A stretch of DNA of 44,972 nucleotides from Actinoplanes oryzae (lineage in GTDB: Bacteria > Actinomycetota > Actinomycetes > Mycobacteriales > Micromonosporaceae). The translations under genes were made by a program, and so were the position numbers. Below, one piece after another: positions 25,272 through 32,681 of this stretch; position 1 is the first letter of the stretch, and the number at the start of each line of letters is the position of its first letter. Location: positions 1 through 44,972 of the forward strand of contig NZ_JAUQWH010000062.1 of the NCBI RefSeq assembly GCF_030757795.1, read 5' to 3'. Below the pieces are notes generated by a model, which ran no database searches, was not told the origin of the DNA, and was given only the letters and a program-made list of their open reading frames with translations.

Positions 25272-25285
25272 TGGGAGCGCTCCCA
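25272..25285. promoter_or_regulatory. CebR-type LacI-family operator, orphan
   Basis: A perfect 14-bp palindrome TGGGAGCGCTCCCA, identical to the consensus bound by the cellobiose-responsive repressor CebR in streptomycetes. It lies 43 bases after the LPMO stop. There is no gene on the plus strand downstream before the terminator at 25326; the next gene is convergent. The sequence just upstream (TTGTTACG...TGTTACATT) could be a promoter. Confidence 0.75.
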
Positions 25286-25325
25286 ACATCACATCGCGTG
25301 ACTTCGGCTCATCCCCCGTCCGTCC

Positions 25326-25351
25326 GGGGACGAGGCGCCCACCTCGTCCCC
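25326..25351. terminator. Bidirectional terminator hairpin
   Basis: A perfect 10-bp stem (GGGGACGAGG paired with CCTCGTCCCC) around a 6-base loop, between the LPMO region and the end of the convergent aldo-keto reductase gene. Confidence 0.7.
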
Positions 25352-25360
25352 CCGACTCCG

Positions 25361-26188
25361 TCAGCCCAGTGCGTCCAGCTTGGCGATCGCCTCCGCGGGC
25401 AGCCGCAGATCCGCGGCGGCCACGTTCGCGCGCAGGTGCGCCACGGTGGACGTACCCGGAATGACCAGAATGTTCGGCGAACGCCGCAGCAGCCAGGCCA
25501 GCGCCACCTGCTGCGGCGACGCTCCGAGCCCGGCCGCCACCTCGTCCAGCACGCCCGACTGCAGCGGGCTCCAGCCGCCCAGCGGGAAGAACGGCACGTA
25601 CCCGATGCCCTCCCCGGACAGCTCGTCGATCAGGGCGTCGTCGGTGCGCAGCACGACGTTGTACATGTTCTGCACGAACACGATCGGCGCGATCGCCCGG
25701 GCCTCGGCGACCTGCGCGGCGGTCACGTTCGACAGACCCAGATGGCGTACGAGACCCTCGTCGCGCAGCTCCGCCAGCGTGCCGAACAACTCGGCGATCG
25801 TGCCGTCCCCTGCCACGCGCAGGTTGACCGCGTCGAGCACGTCCAGCCCGAGGTGGGTCAGGTTGTCCCGGACCTGCCCGCGCAGGTCGTGCGGCCACGG
25901 GTCCCAGCTGCCCTCCGGCCCCCGGCGGAAGCCGACCTTGGTGACGATCCTGAGATCCTCGGCGTACGGGTGCAGGGCCTCGCGGATGATCTCGTTGGTC
26001 ACCACCGGCCCGTAGAAGTCGCTGGTGTCGATGTGCGTGACGCCCAGCTCGACGGCGGTGCGCAGCACCCGGACGGCCTCGGCGCGGTCCCGGGGCGGCC
26101 CGAAGGCGTTCGGCCCGGCCAGCTGCATGGCGCCGTAGCCCATGCGGCTGAGCACCAGGTCGCCGGCGAGCGTGATCGTGTCTGTCAT
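25361..26188 (-). CDS. Aldo/keto reductase
   Basis: NADPH-dependent oxidoreductase of 275 residues with the AKR TIM barrel. Catalytic Asp and Tyr are in THIDTSDFYG and Lys in IVTKVG. The position of the usual active-site His is occupied by an Asn-containing strand (LDAVNLRV), so activity may differ from classical AKRs. The C-terminal cofactor segment (LVIPGTSTVAHLRANVAA) is intact. The start at 26188 is chosen because upstream ATGs would leave little or no room for the divergent regulator's promoter. The gene is divergent from an XRE-type regulator with a palindrome between them, so regulation by that protein is likely. Confidence 0.88.
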   Translation of the reverse strand: MTDTITLAGDLVLSRMGYGAMQLAGPNAFGPPRDRAEAVRVLRTAVELGVTHIDTSDFYGPVVTNEIIREALHPYAEDLRIVTKVGFRRGPEGSWDPWPHDLRGQVRDNLTHLGLDVLDAVNLRVAGDGTIAELFGTLAELRDEGLVRHLGLSNVTAAQVAEARAIAPIVFVQNMYNVVLRTDDALIDELSGEGIGYVPFFPLGGWSPLQSGVLDEVAAGLGASPQQVALAWLLRRSPNILVIPGTSTVAHLRANVAAADLRLPAEAIAKLDALG

Positions 26189-26228
26189 GCCACCCATGCT
26201 CGGCCGCCGCGGAGCCCGGCGGGAGCTG

Positions 26229-26239
26229 AGGAACTTCCT
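26229..26239. promoter_or_regulatory. Palindrome AGGAACTTCCT in the divergent reductase/regulator promoter region
   Basis: A perfect 11-base palindrome (centre C) in the roughly 100-base divergent intergenic region. A second element, GGTAAAACCTGTACC, lies next to it. A candidate operator for the adjacent XRE regulator. Confidence 0.4.
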
Positions 26240-26289
26240 GGTAAAACCTGTACCACCCGGGCCGGGGCCGGGCGCGGGATGATGGAGCC

Positions 26290-27096
26290 ATGGAGCATCT
26301 CGGCACGGCACTGCGGGCCTGGCGCGACCGCGTGGACCCGGCGACCACCGGACTGCCGGACATCTCCCCGCGCCGGGTGCCCGGGCTGCGGCGCAGCGAG
26401 CTCGCGCTGCTGGCCGGGATCTCGGTCGACTACGTCGTGCAGCTGGAGCAGGGCCGGGCCGCCACCCCGTCGGCGCAGGTCTGCTCGGCCCTGGCCCGGG
26501 CGCTGCGGCTCTCCGGCGACGAGCACGCCCATCTGCTGCGCCTCGCCGGGCACGCGGCGACGCCGGACCGGGTGCCCCGGCTGATCCCCGACAGCCTGCA
26601 CCGGATCGTGGAGCAGCTCGCGGCCCAGCCCGTCGCCGTCTACGACGCCATGTGGCGCCTGCTGCACTGGAACCCGATCTTCGCGGCGACGTTCGGCGAG
26701 CCGGGCGACACCGGTCCCAGCCTGCTGCTCGGGCACTTCGCGGGGGCGGGCTCGCGGACCCGGATGACCGCGGCCGAGCGCGCCGCCTTCGAGGAGTCCC
26801 TGGTCGCGGACCTGCGCACCACGACGGGCCGCTACCCGGCGGACCCGGAGCTCGCGGAGCTGATCACGCGGCTGCGGGCCTACGAGCGCTTCCGCGAGCT
26901 GTGGGCGCTGCGCGAGGTCGCCGACCACCAGAGCGCGCACAAGATCGCGGAGCACCCGGTCGCCGGGGACATCGCCCTGGACACCAGCGTGCTCACCATC
27001 CAGCCCTCGGACCTGCGCCTGGTGGTCTCCACTCCCCGGCCCGGCACGGACGCCCGGAGCAAGCTCGAACTCCTCGCCGCCGGCGCCCTCCTGTAG
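26290..27096 (+). CDS. XRE-family transcriptional regulator with MmyB-like ligand domain
   Basis: DNA-binding regulator of 268 residues. An N-terminal helix-turn-helix (about 25-80, RRVPGLRRSELALLAGISVDYVVQLEQGR) is typical of the MmyB-type XRE family. The C-terminal domain (about 100-260, with AVYDAMWRLLHWNPIF) is the PAS-like MmyB domain thought to bind a small or fatty molecule. It is divergently transcribed from the aldo/keto reductase, the usual arrangement for a regulator controlling a neighbouring oxidoreductase. GATGAT ends 6 bases before the ATG, so it may be leaderless. Confidence 0.9.
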   Translation: MEHLGTALRAWRDRVDPATTGLPDISPRRVPGLRRSELALLAGISVDYVVQLEQGRAATPSAQVCSALARALRLSGDEHAHLLRLAGHAATPDRVPRLIPDSLHRIVEQLAAQPVAVYDAMWRLLHWNPIFAATFGEPGDTGPSLLLGHFAGAGSRTRMTAAERAAFEESLVADLRTTTGRYPADPELAELITRLRAYERFRELWALREVADHQSAHKIAEHPVAGDIALDTSVLTIQPSDLRLVVSTPRPGTDARSKLELLAAGALL

Positions 27097-27148
27097 CGCC
27101 GCACCCCCCAGCAGCGCCGCGAACGGCGCACGGCCGAACCGCACACAA

Positions 27149-27199
27149 GCAGCGGCCCGGGCACGGCAGCGGTCCGGGCACAGCGGCGGCCCGGGCACG
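27149..27199. repeat. Three 17-bp tandem repeats
   Basis: Units at 27149-27165, 27166-27182 and 27183-27199 share the core GCGGCCCGGGCACG with one or two changes each. They lie in the intergenic region between the convergent regulator and helicase genes. Confidence 0.7.
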
Positions 27200-27227
27200 G
27201 CGAGAGTGAAGCAGCCGGAGACCGAGA

Positions 27228-27259
27228 AGCCGCGCCCCCGGCGATGCGAGGGCGCGGCT
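27228..27259. terminator. Bidirectional terminator hairpin
   Basis: A perfect 10-bp stem (AGCCGCGCCC with GGGCGCGGCT) and a 12-base loop, directly after the helicase stop and downstream of the convergent regulator gene. Confidence 0.6.
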
Positions 27260-27273
27260 CCGGCGGAGGCGAC

Positions 27274-29004
27274 TCAGTTGTAAGGGCGCTCCCGGCGCAC
27301 GGTCGCCTTGCGGCCGCGGATGGTGGCGCCGCGCAGGGCCGCGATCACCATGTCCGCGTCCCGCTCGGGCACCTCGACCAGCGAGAACCGGTCCTGGATC
27401 TCGATCGCGCCGATGTCGCGGGCGTTGAGCCCGGACTCCCCCGCGATGGCCCCGACCATGTCCTGCGGCCGCAGCCCGGCCCGGCGCCCGATGCCCAGGA
27501 ACAGCCGCGCCGATCCGGCGTTCGCCGGCCGGCCACGGGCGGGCCGGCCGCGGTCGTCGCGCCCGCCGCGGGAGTCGCGGCCGCCGAAGTCGCGGCCCGG
27601 ACGCTCCCGGGTGCGGTCGCGCGCGGTGCGGGCGACCGGCGGGATCTCGGTGTCGTCGCCGTCGCCGCCCGAGGCCTCGTGCAGCATCTTGATCGCGGCG
27701 AGCGCGACCTCCTCGATGTCGCGGGCGGCGGTCAGCTCGGCGAGCACCCCGCGGAAGCGGTCGAGGTCGGTGACGTCGCCGGCCAGGGTGTGCTCGATCG
27801 CCTCCCGGGTGCGGGCGAGGCGGCGCGCGCGCAGCTCGGCCACCGACGGGACGTCCTCGATCGCGATCGGCTGGCGGGTGAGCCGCTCGATCGTGGTGAG
27901 CATGCGCTGCTCGCGCGGCTCGGCCAGGGTGATCGCGGCGCCCTGGCGGCCGGCCCGGCCGACCCGGCCGATGCGGTGCACGTAGGCCTCGGGGGCCGAC
28001 GGCACGTTGTAGTTGACGACGTGCGTCAGCTGCTCGATGTCGAGGCCGCGGGCGGCGACGTCGGTGGCGACCAGCAGCTGGGTCGTGCCGGCGCGGAGCC
28101 GGCCCATGACGCGGTCGCGCTGGTCCTGGCTGAGGCCGCCGTGCAGCGCCTCGGCCCGGTAGCCCCGGCCGTTGAGCACCTCGGTGAGCTCGTCGACCTC
28201 CTCGCGGGTGCGGCAGAAGACGATCGCCGCGGTGGGCGCCTCGATGTCGAGGATGCGGCCGAGCGCGGCGGGCTTGTGGGCGCGGGCGACCAGGTAGGCG
28301 CTCTGCTTGACCTTGGGCAGCTCGCCCGGGTCGAGCTGCGGCCGGCCGGTCTGGATGCGCACCGGCTCGCGCAGGTGCTTGCGGGCGATCGCGTCGATGC
28401 GCGGGGGCATCGTGGCCGAGAACAGCACGGTCTGGCGCTCGGCCGGGGTCTCGTCGAGGATCGCCTCGATGTCCTCGGCGAAGCCCATGTCGAGCATCTC
28501 GTCGGCCTCGTCGAGCACGACCGTGCGCACCGCGGAGAGGTCGATGGTCTCGCGGCCGAGGTGATCGAGGACCCGCCCGGGGGTGCCGACGACGATGTCG
28601 ACGCCGCGCCGCAGCACCTGCACCTGGCGGCCGATCGGGGTGCCGCCGTAGACGGGGAGCACCCGCACGCCGAGGCCGCGGCCGTAGCTGTCGACGGCCT
28701 GCGAGACCTGCTCGGCCAGCTCGCGGGTGGGCACGAGCACCAGGGCGGCCGGGCCGCTGCCCGAGCCGTCGGCGCTCCGGCTGAACTGGTGCAGCAGCGG
28801 CAGCGCGAAGGCCGCCGTCTTGCCGGTGCCGGTGGCGGCCTGCCCGAGCACGTCGTGCCGCTCGAGCAGCGGCGGGATGGCCTCCCGCTGGATCGGGGTG
28901 GGCTCCTCGTAGCCGAGGCCGGTCAGCGCCTCGAGCAGCTCCGGGCGCAGCCCGAGCCCGGCGAAGCCGGCCTCGTCCGGGCCGGCGGCATCCGCGGTCA
29001 TCAT
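27274..29004 (-). CDS. DEAD-box ATP-dependent RNA helicase with DbpA-type RNA-binding domain
   Basis: RNA helicase of about 576 residues (DeaD/CsdA-like), acting in ribosome assembly or mRNA remodelling, often in the cold. All core motifs are visible: Q motif (PTPIQREAIPP), Walker A (AATGTGKT), PTRELAEQ, TPGRVLDHL, DEADEML, SAT, ATDVAARGLD and HRIGRVGRAGR. An Arg/Gly-rich linker (RPGRDFGGRDSRGGRDDRGR) precedes a C-terminal DbpA-type RNA-binding domain (LFLGIGRRAGLRPQDMVGAI...). ATG at 29004 or 29001 follows GGAGAG; an in-frame GTG at 29031 overlaps the upstream stop as GTGA and is the alternative. It is probably cotranscribed with the small gene at 29028-29285. Confidence 0.92.
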   Translation of the reverse strand: MMTADAAGPDEAGFAGLGLRPELLEALTGLGYEEPTPIQREAIPPLLERHDVLGQAATGTGKTAAFALPLLHQFSRSADGSGSGPAALVLVPTRELAEQVSQAVDSYGRGLGVRVLPVYGGTPIGRQVQVLRRGVDIVVGTPGRVLDHLGRETIDLSAVRTVVLDEADEMLDMGFAEDIEAILDETPAERQTVLFSATMPPRIDAIARKHLREPVRIQTGRPQLDPGELPKVKQSAYLVARAHKPAALGRILDIEAPTAAIVFCRTREEVDELTEVLNGRGYRAEALHGGLSQDQRDRVMGRLRAGTTQLLVATDVAARGLDIEQLTHVVNYNVPSAPEAYVHRIGRVGRAGRQGAAITLAEPREQRMLTTIERLTRQPIAIEDVPSVAELRARRLARTREAIEHTLAGDVTDLDRFRGVLAELTAARDIEEVALAAIKMLHEASGGDGDDTEIPPVARTARDRTRERPGRDFGGRDSRGGRDDRGRPARGRPANAGSARLFLGIGRRAGLRPQDMVGAIAGESGLNARDIGAIEIQDRFSLVEVPERDADMVIAALRGATIRGRKATVRRERPYN

Positions 29005-29027
29005 CAACTCTCCGGTGGGGGAAATCG

Positions 29028-29285
29028 TCACTCGGCCGGCGTCGTCTCGTCGGCGGCCTCGTGGACCGGTGACGAGGTGAGCAGCTCCAGCTCCCAGCGC
29101 TCACCCAGGGTCTCGCCGTCCTCCTCGGTCTCGAGGTAGGTCTGCACCCGGACGCCCAGGCCCAGCTGGCTGGCGGCGCGCAGGTGCTCGACGACGTCGT
29201 CGATGCTCGTGAGGTAATGGGTGGCGATGAGGTCCGGGACCGGCTCGGTCTCGGTGGTCTCGGGGGCTGCTGCTACGTCGGTCAC
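29028..29285 (-). CDS. Small acidic protein of unknown function upstream of the helicase
   Basis: Predicted cytoplasmic protein of 85 residues, strongly acidic (ETTETEPVPD, YLETEEDGETLGE), with no signal or membrane segment. No family is recognised. GTG at 29285 is chosen because TACCCT ends 6 bases before it, indicating a leaderless transcript; a longer frame to 29351 lacks such support. Its stop overlaps or abuts the helicase start, so the two genes form an operon and the protein may act in the same RNA-related process (inference). Confidence 0.65.
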   Translation of the reverse strand: MTDVAAAPETTETEPVPDLIATHYLTSIDDVVEHLRAASQLGLGVRVQTYLETEEDGETLGERWELELLTSSPVHEAADETTPAE

Positions 29286-29291
29286 CCGCCA

Positions 29292-29297
29292 AGGGTA
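29292..29297 (-). promoter_or_regulatory. -10 element of a leaderless promoter (small acidic protein-helicase operon)
   Basis: TACCCT on the minus strand, 6 bases before the GTG at 29285. Confidence 0.5.
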
Positions 29298-29354
29298 GTG
29301 CCCCCGCGGCGATGTCACCCGTCCGGACCACCTGTCCGTGCTCCTCACCACCCG

Positions 29355-30002
29355 TTACGCGACCGAGATCACACTCCGCGGCCGCCGGCGACGGACCAGC
29401 CGGGCCGCCGCGGGGACCGCGCCGAGGCAGGTCGCGCCGATCGCGGTGAGGACCAGGGCGACCGGGCCGGAGGCCCCCGCGCCGGCCGTCGCCACGCCCA
29501 CCGCGGCGAAGGCACCGACCCAGAGCACCGTGCCGAGCGCCGACCAGGCGACGAACCGCCCGAACGGCATCCGCACGCTGCCCGCCACGATCGGCACCAC
29601 GGCGTGGATCACGGCGACGAAGCGGACCAGGGCGAGCGCCGGGCCGCCCCGGCTGCGCAGGTACGCCTCGGCGCCGTCGAAGCGGGCGGCCCCGATGCGC
29701 CGGCCGAGCCGGGTGGTGCGCAGCCGGGGCCCGAGGGCGCGGCCGACGGCGTACCCGAGGATCTGGCCGCCCAGCGCGCCGGCCGTGCCCACCGTGACCG
29801 CCAGCGCGACGCCGGCCGGGGTGCGCGGCAGCGCGGCCGCGATCATGACCACCGACTCGCCGGGGATCAGCAGCCCGAGCAGGAAGGTCATCTCGACGGC
29901 GCTCGACAGCAGGAGCACCAGCAGGACGGGCACGGTGCCGAGCGTGCCGAGCCACTCGACGAAGGCGGTCGCGGCGTGCATCAGATCGACGGGCATGACC
30001 AT
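29355..30002 (-). CDS. DedA family membrane protein
   Basis: Integral membrane protein of about 215 residues in the DedA (SNARE-associated/VTT) family, whose members act as lipid flippases or transporters and affect envelope integrity. The conserved segments LLIPGESVVMIAAAL, GALGGQILGYAVGRALG and SRGGPALALVRFVAVIHAVVPIVAGSVRMPFGRF are intact, with an Arg-rich C-terminus. The first ATG is at 30002 and another at 29996; both fit. It is divergent from the M6 protease gene. Confidence 0.88.
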   Translation of the reverse strand: MVMPVDLMHAATAFVEWLGTLGTVPVLLVLLLSSAVEMTFLLGLLIPGESVVMIAAALPRTPAGVALAVTVGTAGALGGQILGYAVGRALGPRLRTTRLGRRIGAARFDGAEAYLRSRGGPALALVRFVAVIHAVVPIVAGSVRMPFGRFVAWSALGTVLWVGAFAAVGVATAGAGASGPVALVLTAIGATCLGAVPAAARLVRRRRPRSVISVA

Positions 30003-30075
30003 GAGCCTGCCGGGCCGCGCCCCGCTGGACCATCGGGTGATCCCTGGGTGCTCCCCTGAGCGGACCCCTACGGGT

Positions 30076-30081
30076 CATACT
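30076..30081 (+). promoter_or_regulatory. -10 element of a leaderless promoter (M6 protease)
   Basis: CATACT ends 7 bases before the GTG at 30089. Confidence 0.4.
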
Positions 30082-30088
30082 GCCTCTC

Positions 30089-32052
30089 GTGATTCATAGA
30101 CTTAAATTGATCCATGCCATGGCGGCCGGGCTGCTCGCCGGTGCCCTGCTCGTCGCCACGCCCGCCGCGGCGGCGCCCACGCCCGGCACCGCGGCGGCGC
30201 CCACGTCCGACCCCTTCGCCGTGCTGGACCTCCAGGAGTGGGAGAACCCGGACCACATGACCTGGTCCGACTACGTCCGCCCGCCCGGCACCAGCTGGAA
30301 CGACCCGGCCCGCCGCGGCTCGGTACGCGACTTCGACATCGCCCTCGTCACGCTCGACTACCCGGATCAGCCCTTCGTCGTCACGCAGCCCGCCGGGTCG
30401 ACGATCTTCGGCAACCCCCAGCCGGTCGTGTCCGGGCTGGACCGCTCGGAGGTGCCCGGCTACTACCGCGATCTGCTCAACACGCCGAACGAGCTCAACC
30501 AGGGCACACGCTGCACGAGTACTGGATGGAGGACTCGGGCGGGCGGTTCGGCGTGAACCTGACGGCCTACGGTGCGTACCGGATGCCGCACGAGTCCTTC
30601 GAGTACGGCATCACCAACGACATGAATCCCGGCATGTGCCCCGCCGGATCCACCTGCAACCGCAACATCCGGACCGACGGCCTCGGCGCCTGGCGAGCCG
30701 ACGTGGGCGACGCGGTGGCCGACTCGTACGAGCTGGTGTTCATCCTCTCCGCCGGGCAGGACGAGTCGTCGACCTGGCAGGAGTTCGGCGAGATGAGGTT
30801 CGGATCCCGCGAGGACGTCCCGGATCCCTTCGGGCCGCCCGTGGAGCCGCAGCCCAACTACGCCAAGACGCGTTACGTCGACTGGACCTCGTGGGCGTCG
30901 GCCGCCACGATCTGGCCCAACGCCGGCGGCGGCTCGTCGACCCAGGCGGAGAGCTCGGGGCTGGCCGTCTACGCGCACGAGCTGAGCCATCTGCTGACGA
31001 TCGGCGACAACTACAACAATCCGTACGGGACGCCGCTGCGCCGGGCGTACACCGGTCCCTGGTCCATGATGTCCCGCGGCTCCTTCAACGGGCCCGGCGG
31101 GCCGCACACCCGCTGGCAGATCCCGGCCGTGCACGGCGGCTCGATGGGCTCCCTGCACACCCTGCGCGACAAGGCGAAGATCGGCCTGGTCGGCGACGAG
31201 AACATCCTGCGCGTCGACGACCTCGACGGCGTCGTGGTGGCGGACCTGACCGCGCGGGCCGTGGATCCCGGCGAGAGGCTGATGGGCATCACCATCGCCC
31301 TGGGCACGGACAAGTCGCCCGCCTGCGACGTCGCGACCGAGGTGCTGTGCGACGGCGGCGGCTACGACAACTACACGGTCGAGGTGGTCGACCGGATGGG
31401 CTCCGACTCCTTCACCCCGGACTCCGGCGTGCTGATCAGCAAGACGAAGAACCAGGACCGCCAGCCGTTCCAGTGGGTGATCGACGCCAACCCGCAGGAC
31501 ATCGACCTGGTGGACTTCACCCGCCCCGACGGCACCCCGGCGAAGATCACCATGGGCGACTACCGGCAGCTGTCCGACGCCCTCTTCCACGCCGGCACGC
31601 GGTCGGGCAGCGAGTACGAGTACGTCGACGAGGCCAACCGGCTGCACTTCTACGTCCTGAGCAAGCACCGCAACCGGGCGGGCGAGCTGTCGTACACAGT
31701 CGCGGTGCGGTCCCTGGACAGCGCGGCCGGCGGCGGCGTGCGGCTGGGGGCCGGCGTGGTCAGCTCCCCCGGGCGCCCGCTGGGCAAGGGTGTGACGTGC
31801 ACCTTCCCGCTGACCAACACGGGTACGGGCACCGACGTCTACCGCCTGTCCGCCACCATGGCCGGCCGGGGCTGGCGGGCCGAGCTGCCGAACGCGCTCG
31901 CCACGGCGGCGGCCGGGGGGCGTACGAAGGTGGATGTGGCAGTGGCCGCCGCCCGCGGCGCCGCCCGCACCGGCACGGTCACCCTGACCGCGACGTCCGA
32001 GTCGGACCCGGCGAAGACGGTCGCCCGCAGGTGCACGGTGATCCGCGCCTGA
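30089..32052 (+). pseudogene. Secreted M6-family metalloprotease, frameshifted
   Basis: Immune inhibitor A-like (M6) zinc metalloprotease of about 654 residues, split by a one-base deletion. The first frame (30089 to about 30505) has a signal peptide (cleavage near AAA-AP) and the pro/N-terminal part up to LNTPNELNQG. The reading then continues in the -1 frame as HTLHEYWMEDSGGRFGVNL and runs to 32052. The zinc site HELSH (in VYAHELSHLLTIGDN) and the Met-turn region (GPWSMMSRGSFNG) are intact. The break is GGCAC where GGCCAC would restore one frame, so it may be a sequencing error or a recent mutation. The C-terminus (about 560-654) is a beta-sandwich of the NEW3/alpha-galactosidase-associated type. 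Confidence 0.8.
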
Positions 32053-32124
32053 GGCGCATCGGTCCGGGCCGGATCGCGGCCGACGCAGGCCACCAGGCGG
32101 TCGATCGCCGGGGCGCCGGGCCCG

Positions 32125-32192
32125 ACCGGGCCGCGCCGCGCGGCAACGGCTGCACCGCGACCGGGACCGCGCCGCGCGGCTCCGGATGCACC
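32125..32192. repeat. Imperfect direct repeat, two copies of about 32 bases
   Basis: Copies at 32125-32156 and 32160-32192 share ACCGGG, CCGCGCCGCGCGGC and TGCACC in order. They lie between the M6 protease and the PRC-barrel gene; I see no gene in this stretch. Confidence 0.5.
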
Positions 32193-32225
32193 ATGGCGCG
32201 CGGGAGGGCGCCGCTGCGGGCCCGG

Positions 32226-32597
32226 TCAGGCGGCGAGCAACGGAGCGGCTTGGAGCGGCGCGCAGCCGTAGTAGGCGTAGAGCTCGTCCCAGAAGCCCGG
32301 GTCCGCCGGGTCGTAGAGCGGCGCGTCGGCGACCTGCGCCGCCGGCCGCGCGATGCGCACCTCGGCGGGCGTGACCCGCGCGGCCTCGAAGGGGATCAGC
32401 GACGGCGTGGCGCCGAAGCCCATGACGCCGCCGTGCTCGACGCGCAGCAGGCGGTAGCGGGCACCCCCGGTCTCCTCGAGCACGAGGTCCTCGACGCTGC
32501 CGAGGGGACGGCCGGCGCTGTCCGTGACGCGCCGGCCGCGAATGTCGCGGCGGTGGTCGGCGGCCGGGCGGCCCGCCTCGCTCAGCTTCACCATCAT
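32226..32597 (-). CDS. PRC-barrel domain protein
   Basis: Small soluble protein of 123 residues with an N-terminal PRC-barrel (RDIRGRRVTDSAGRPLGSVEDLVL...YRLLRVEHGG...SLIPFEAARV). The C-terminal tail ends in DPGFWDELYAYYGCAPLQ. PRC-barrels mediate protein or RNA interactions; in actinomycetes such proteins are often linked to stress or photosystem-like scaffolds, and a specific role cannot be given. The start has two adjacent ATGs (32597 and 32594). It sits alone between convergent and divergent neighbours. Confidence 0.83.
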   Translation of the reverse strand: MMVKLSEAGRPAADHRRDIRGRRVTDSAGRPLGSVEDLVLEETGGARYRLLRVEHGGVMGFGATPSLIPFEAARVTPAEVRIARPAAQVADAPLYDPADPGFWDELYAYYGCAPLQAAPLLAA

Positions 32598-32681
32598 GCG
32601 CTCTCAGGTACCCATCGGCGAGCCGCCCTAACAGCGGGGACTCGCCTTAAGGACTCCGGCGCGGCGACCGAACAGGAACAC

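Noticed and set aside
32125..32192. The direct repeat considered as a CRISPR or att-like site
   Set aside because: Only two imperfect copies with a 3-base gap, no spacers, no integrase or cas genes; listed only as a repeat.
30636..32681. The frame of the diguanylate cyclase extends upstream to 30636
   Set aside because: The upstream part is out-of-frame translation of the M6 protease; the first sensible start is the GTG at 32682 just before the first membrane helix.
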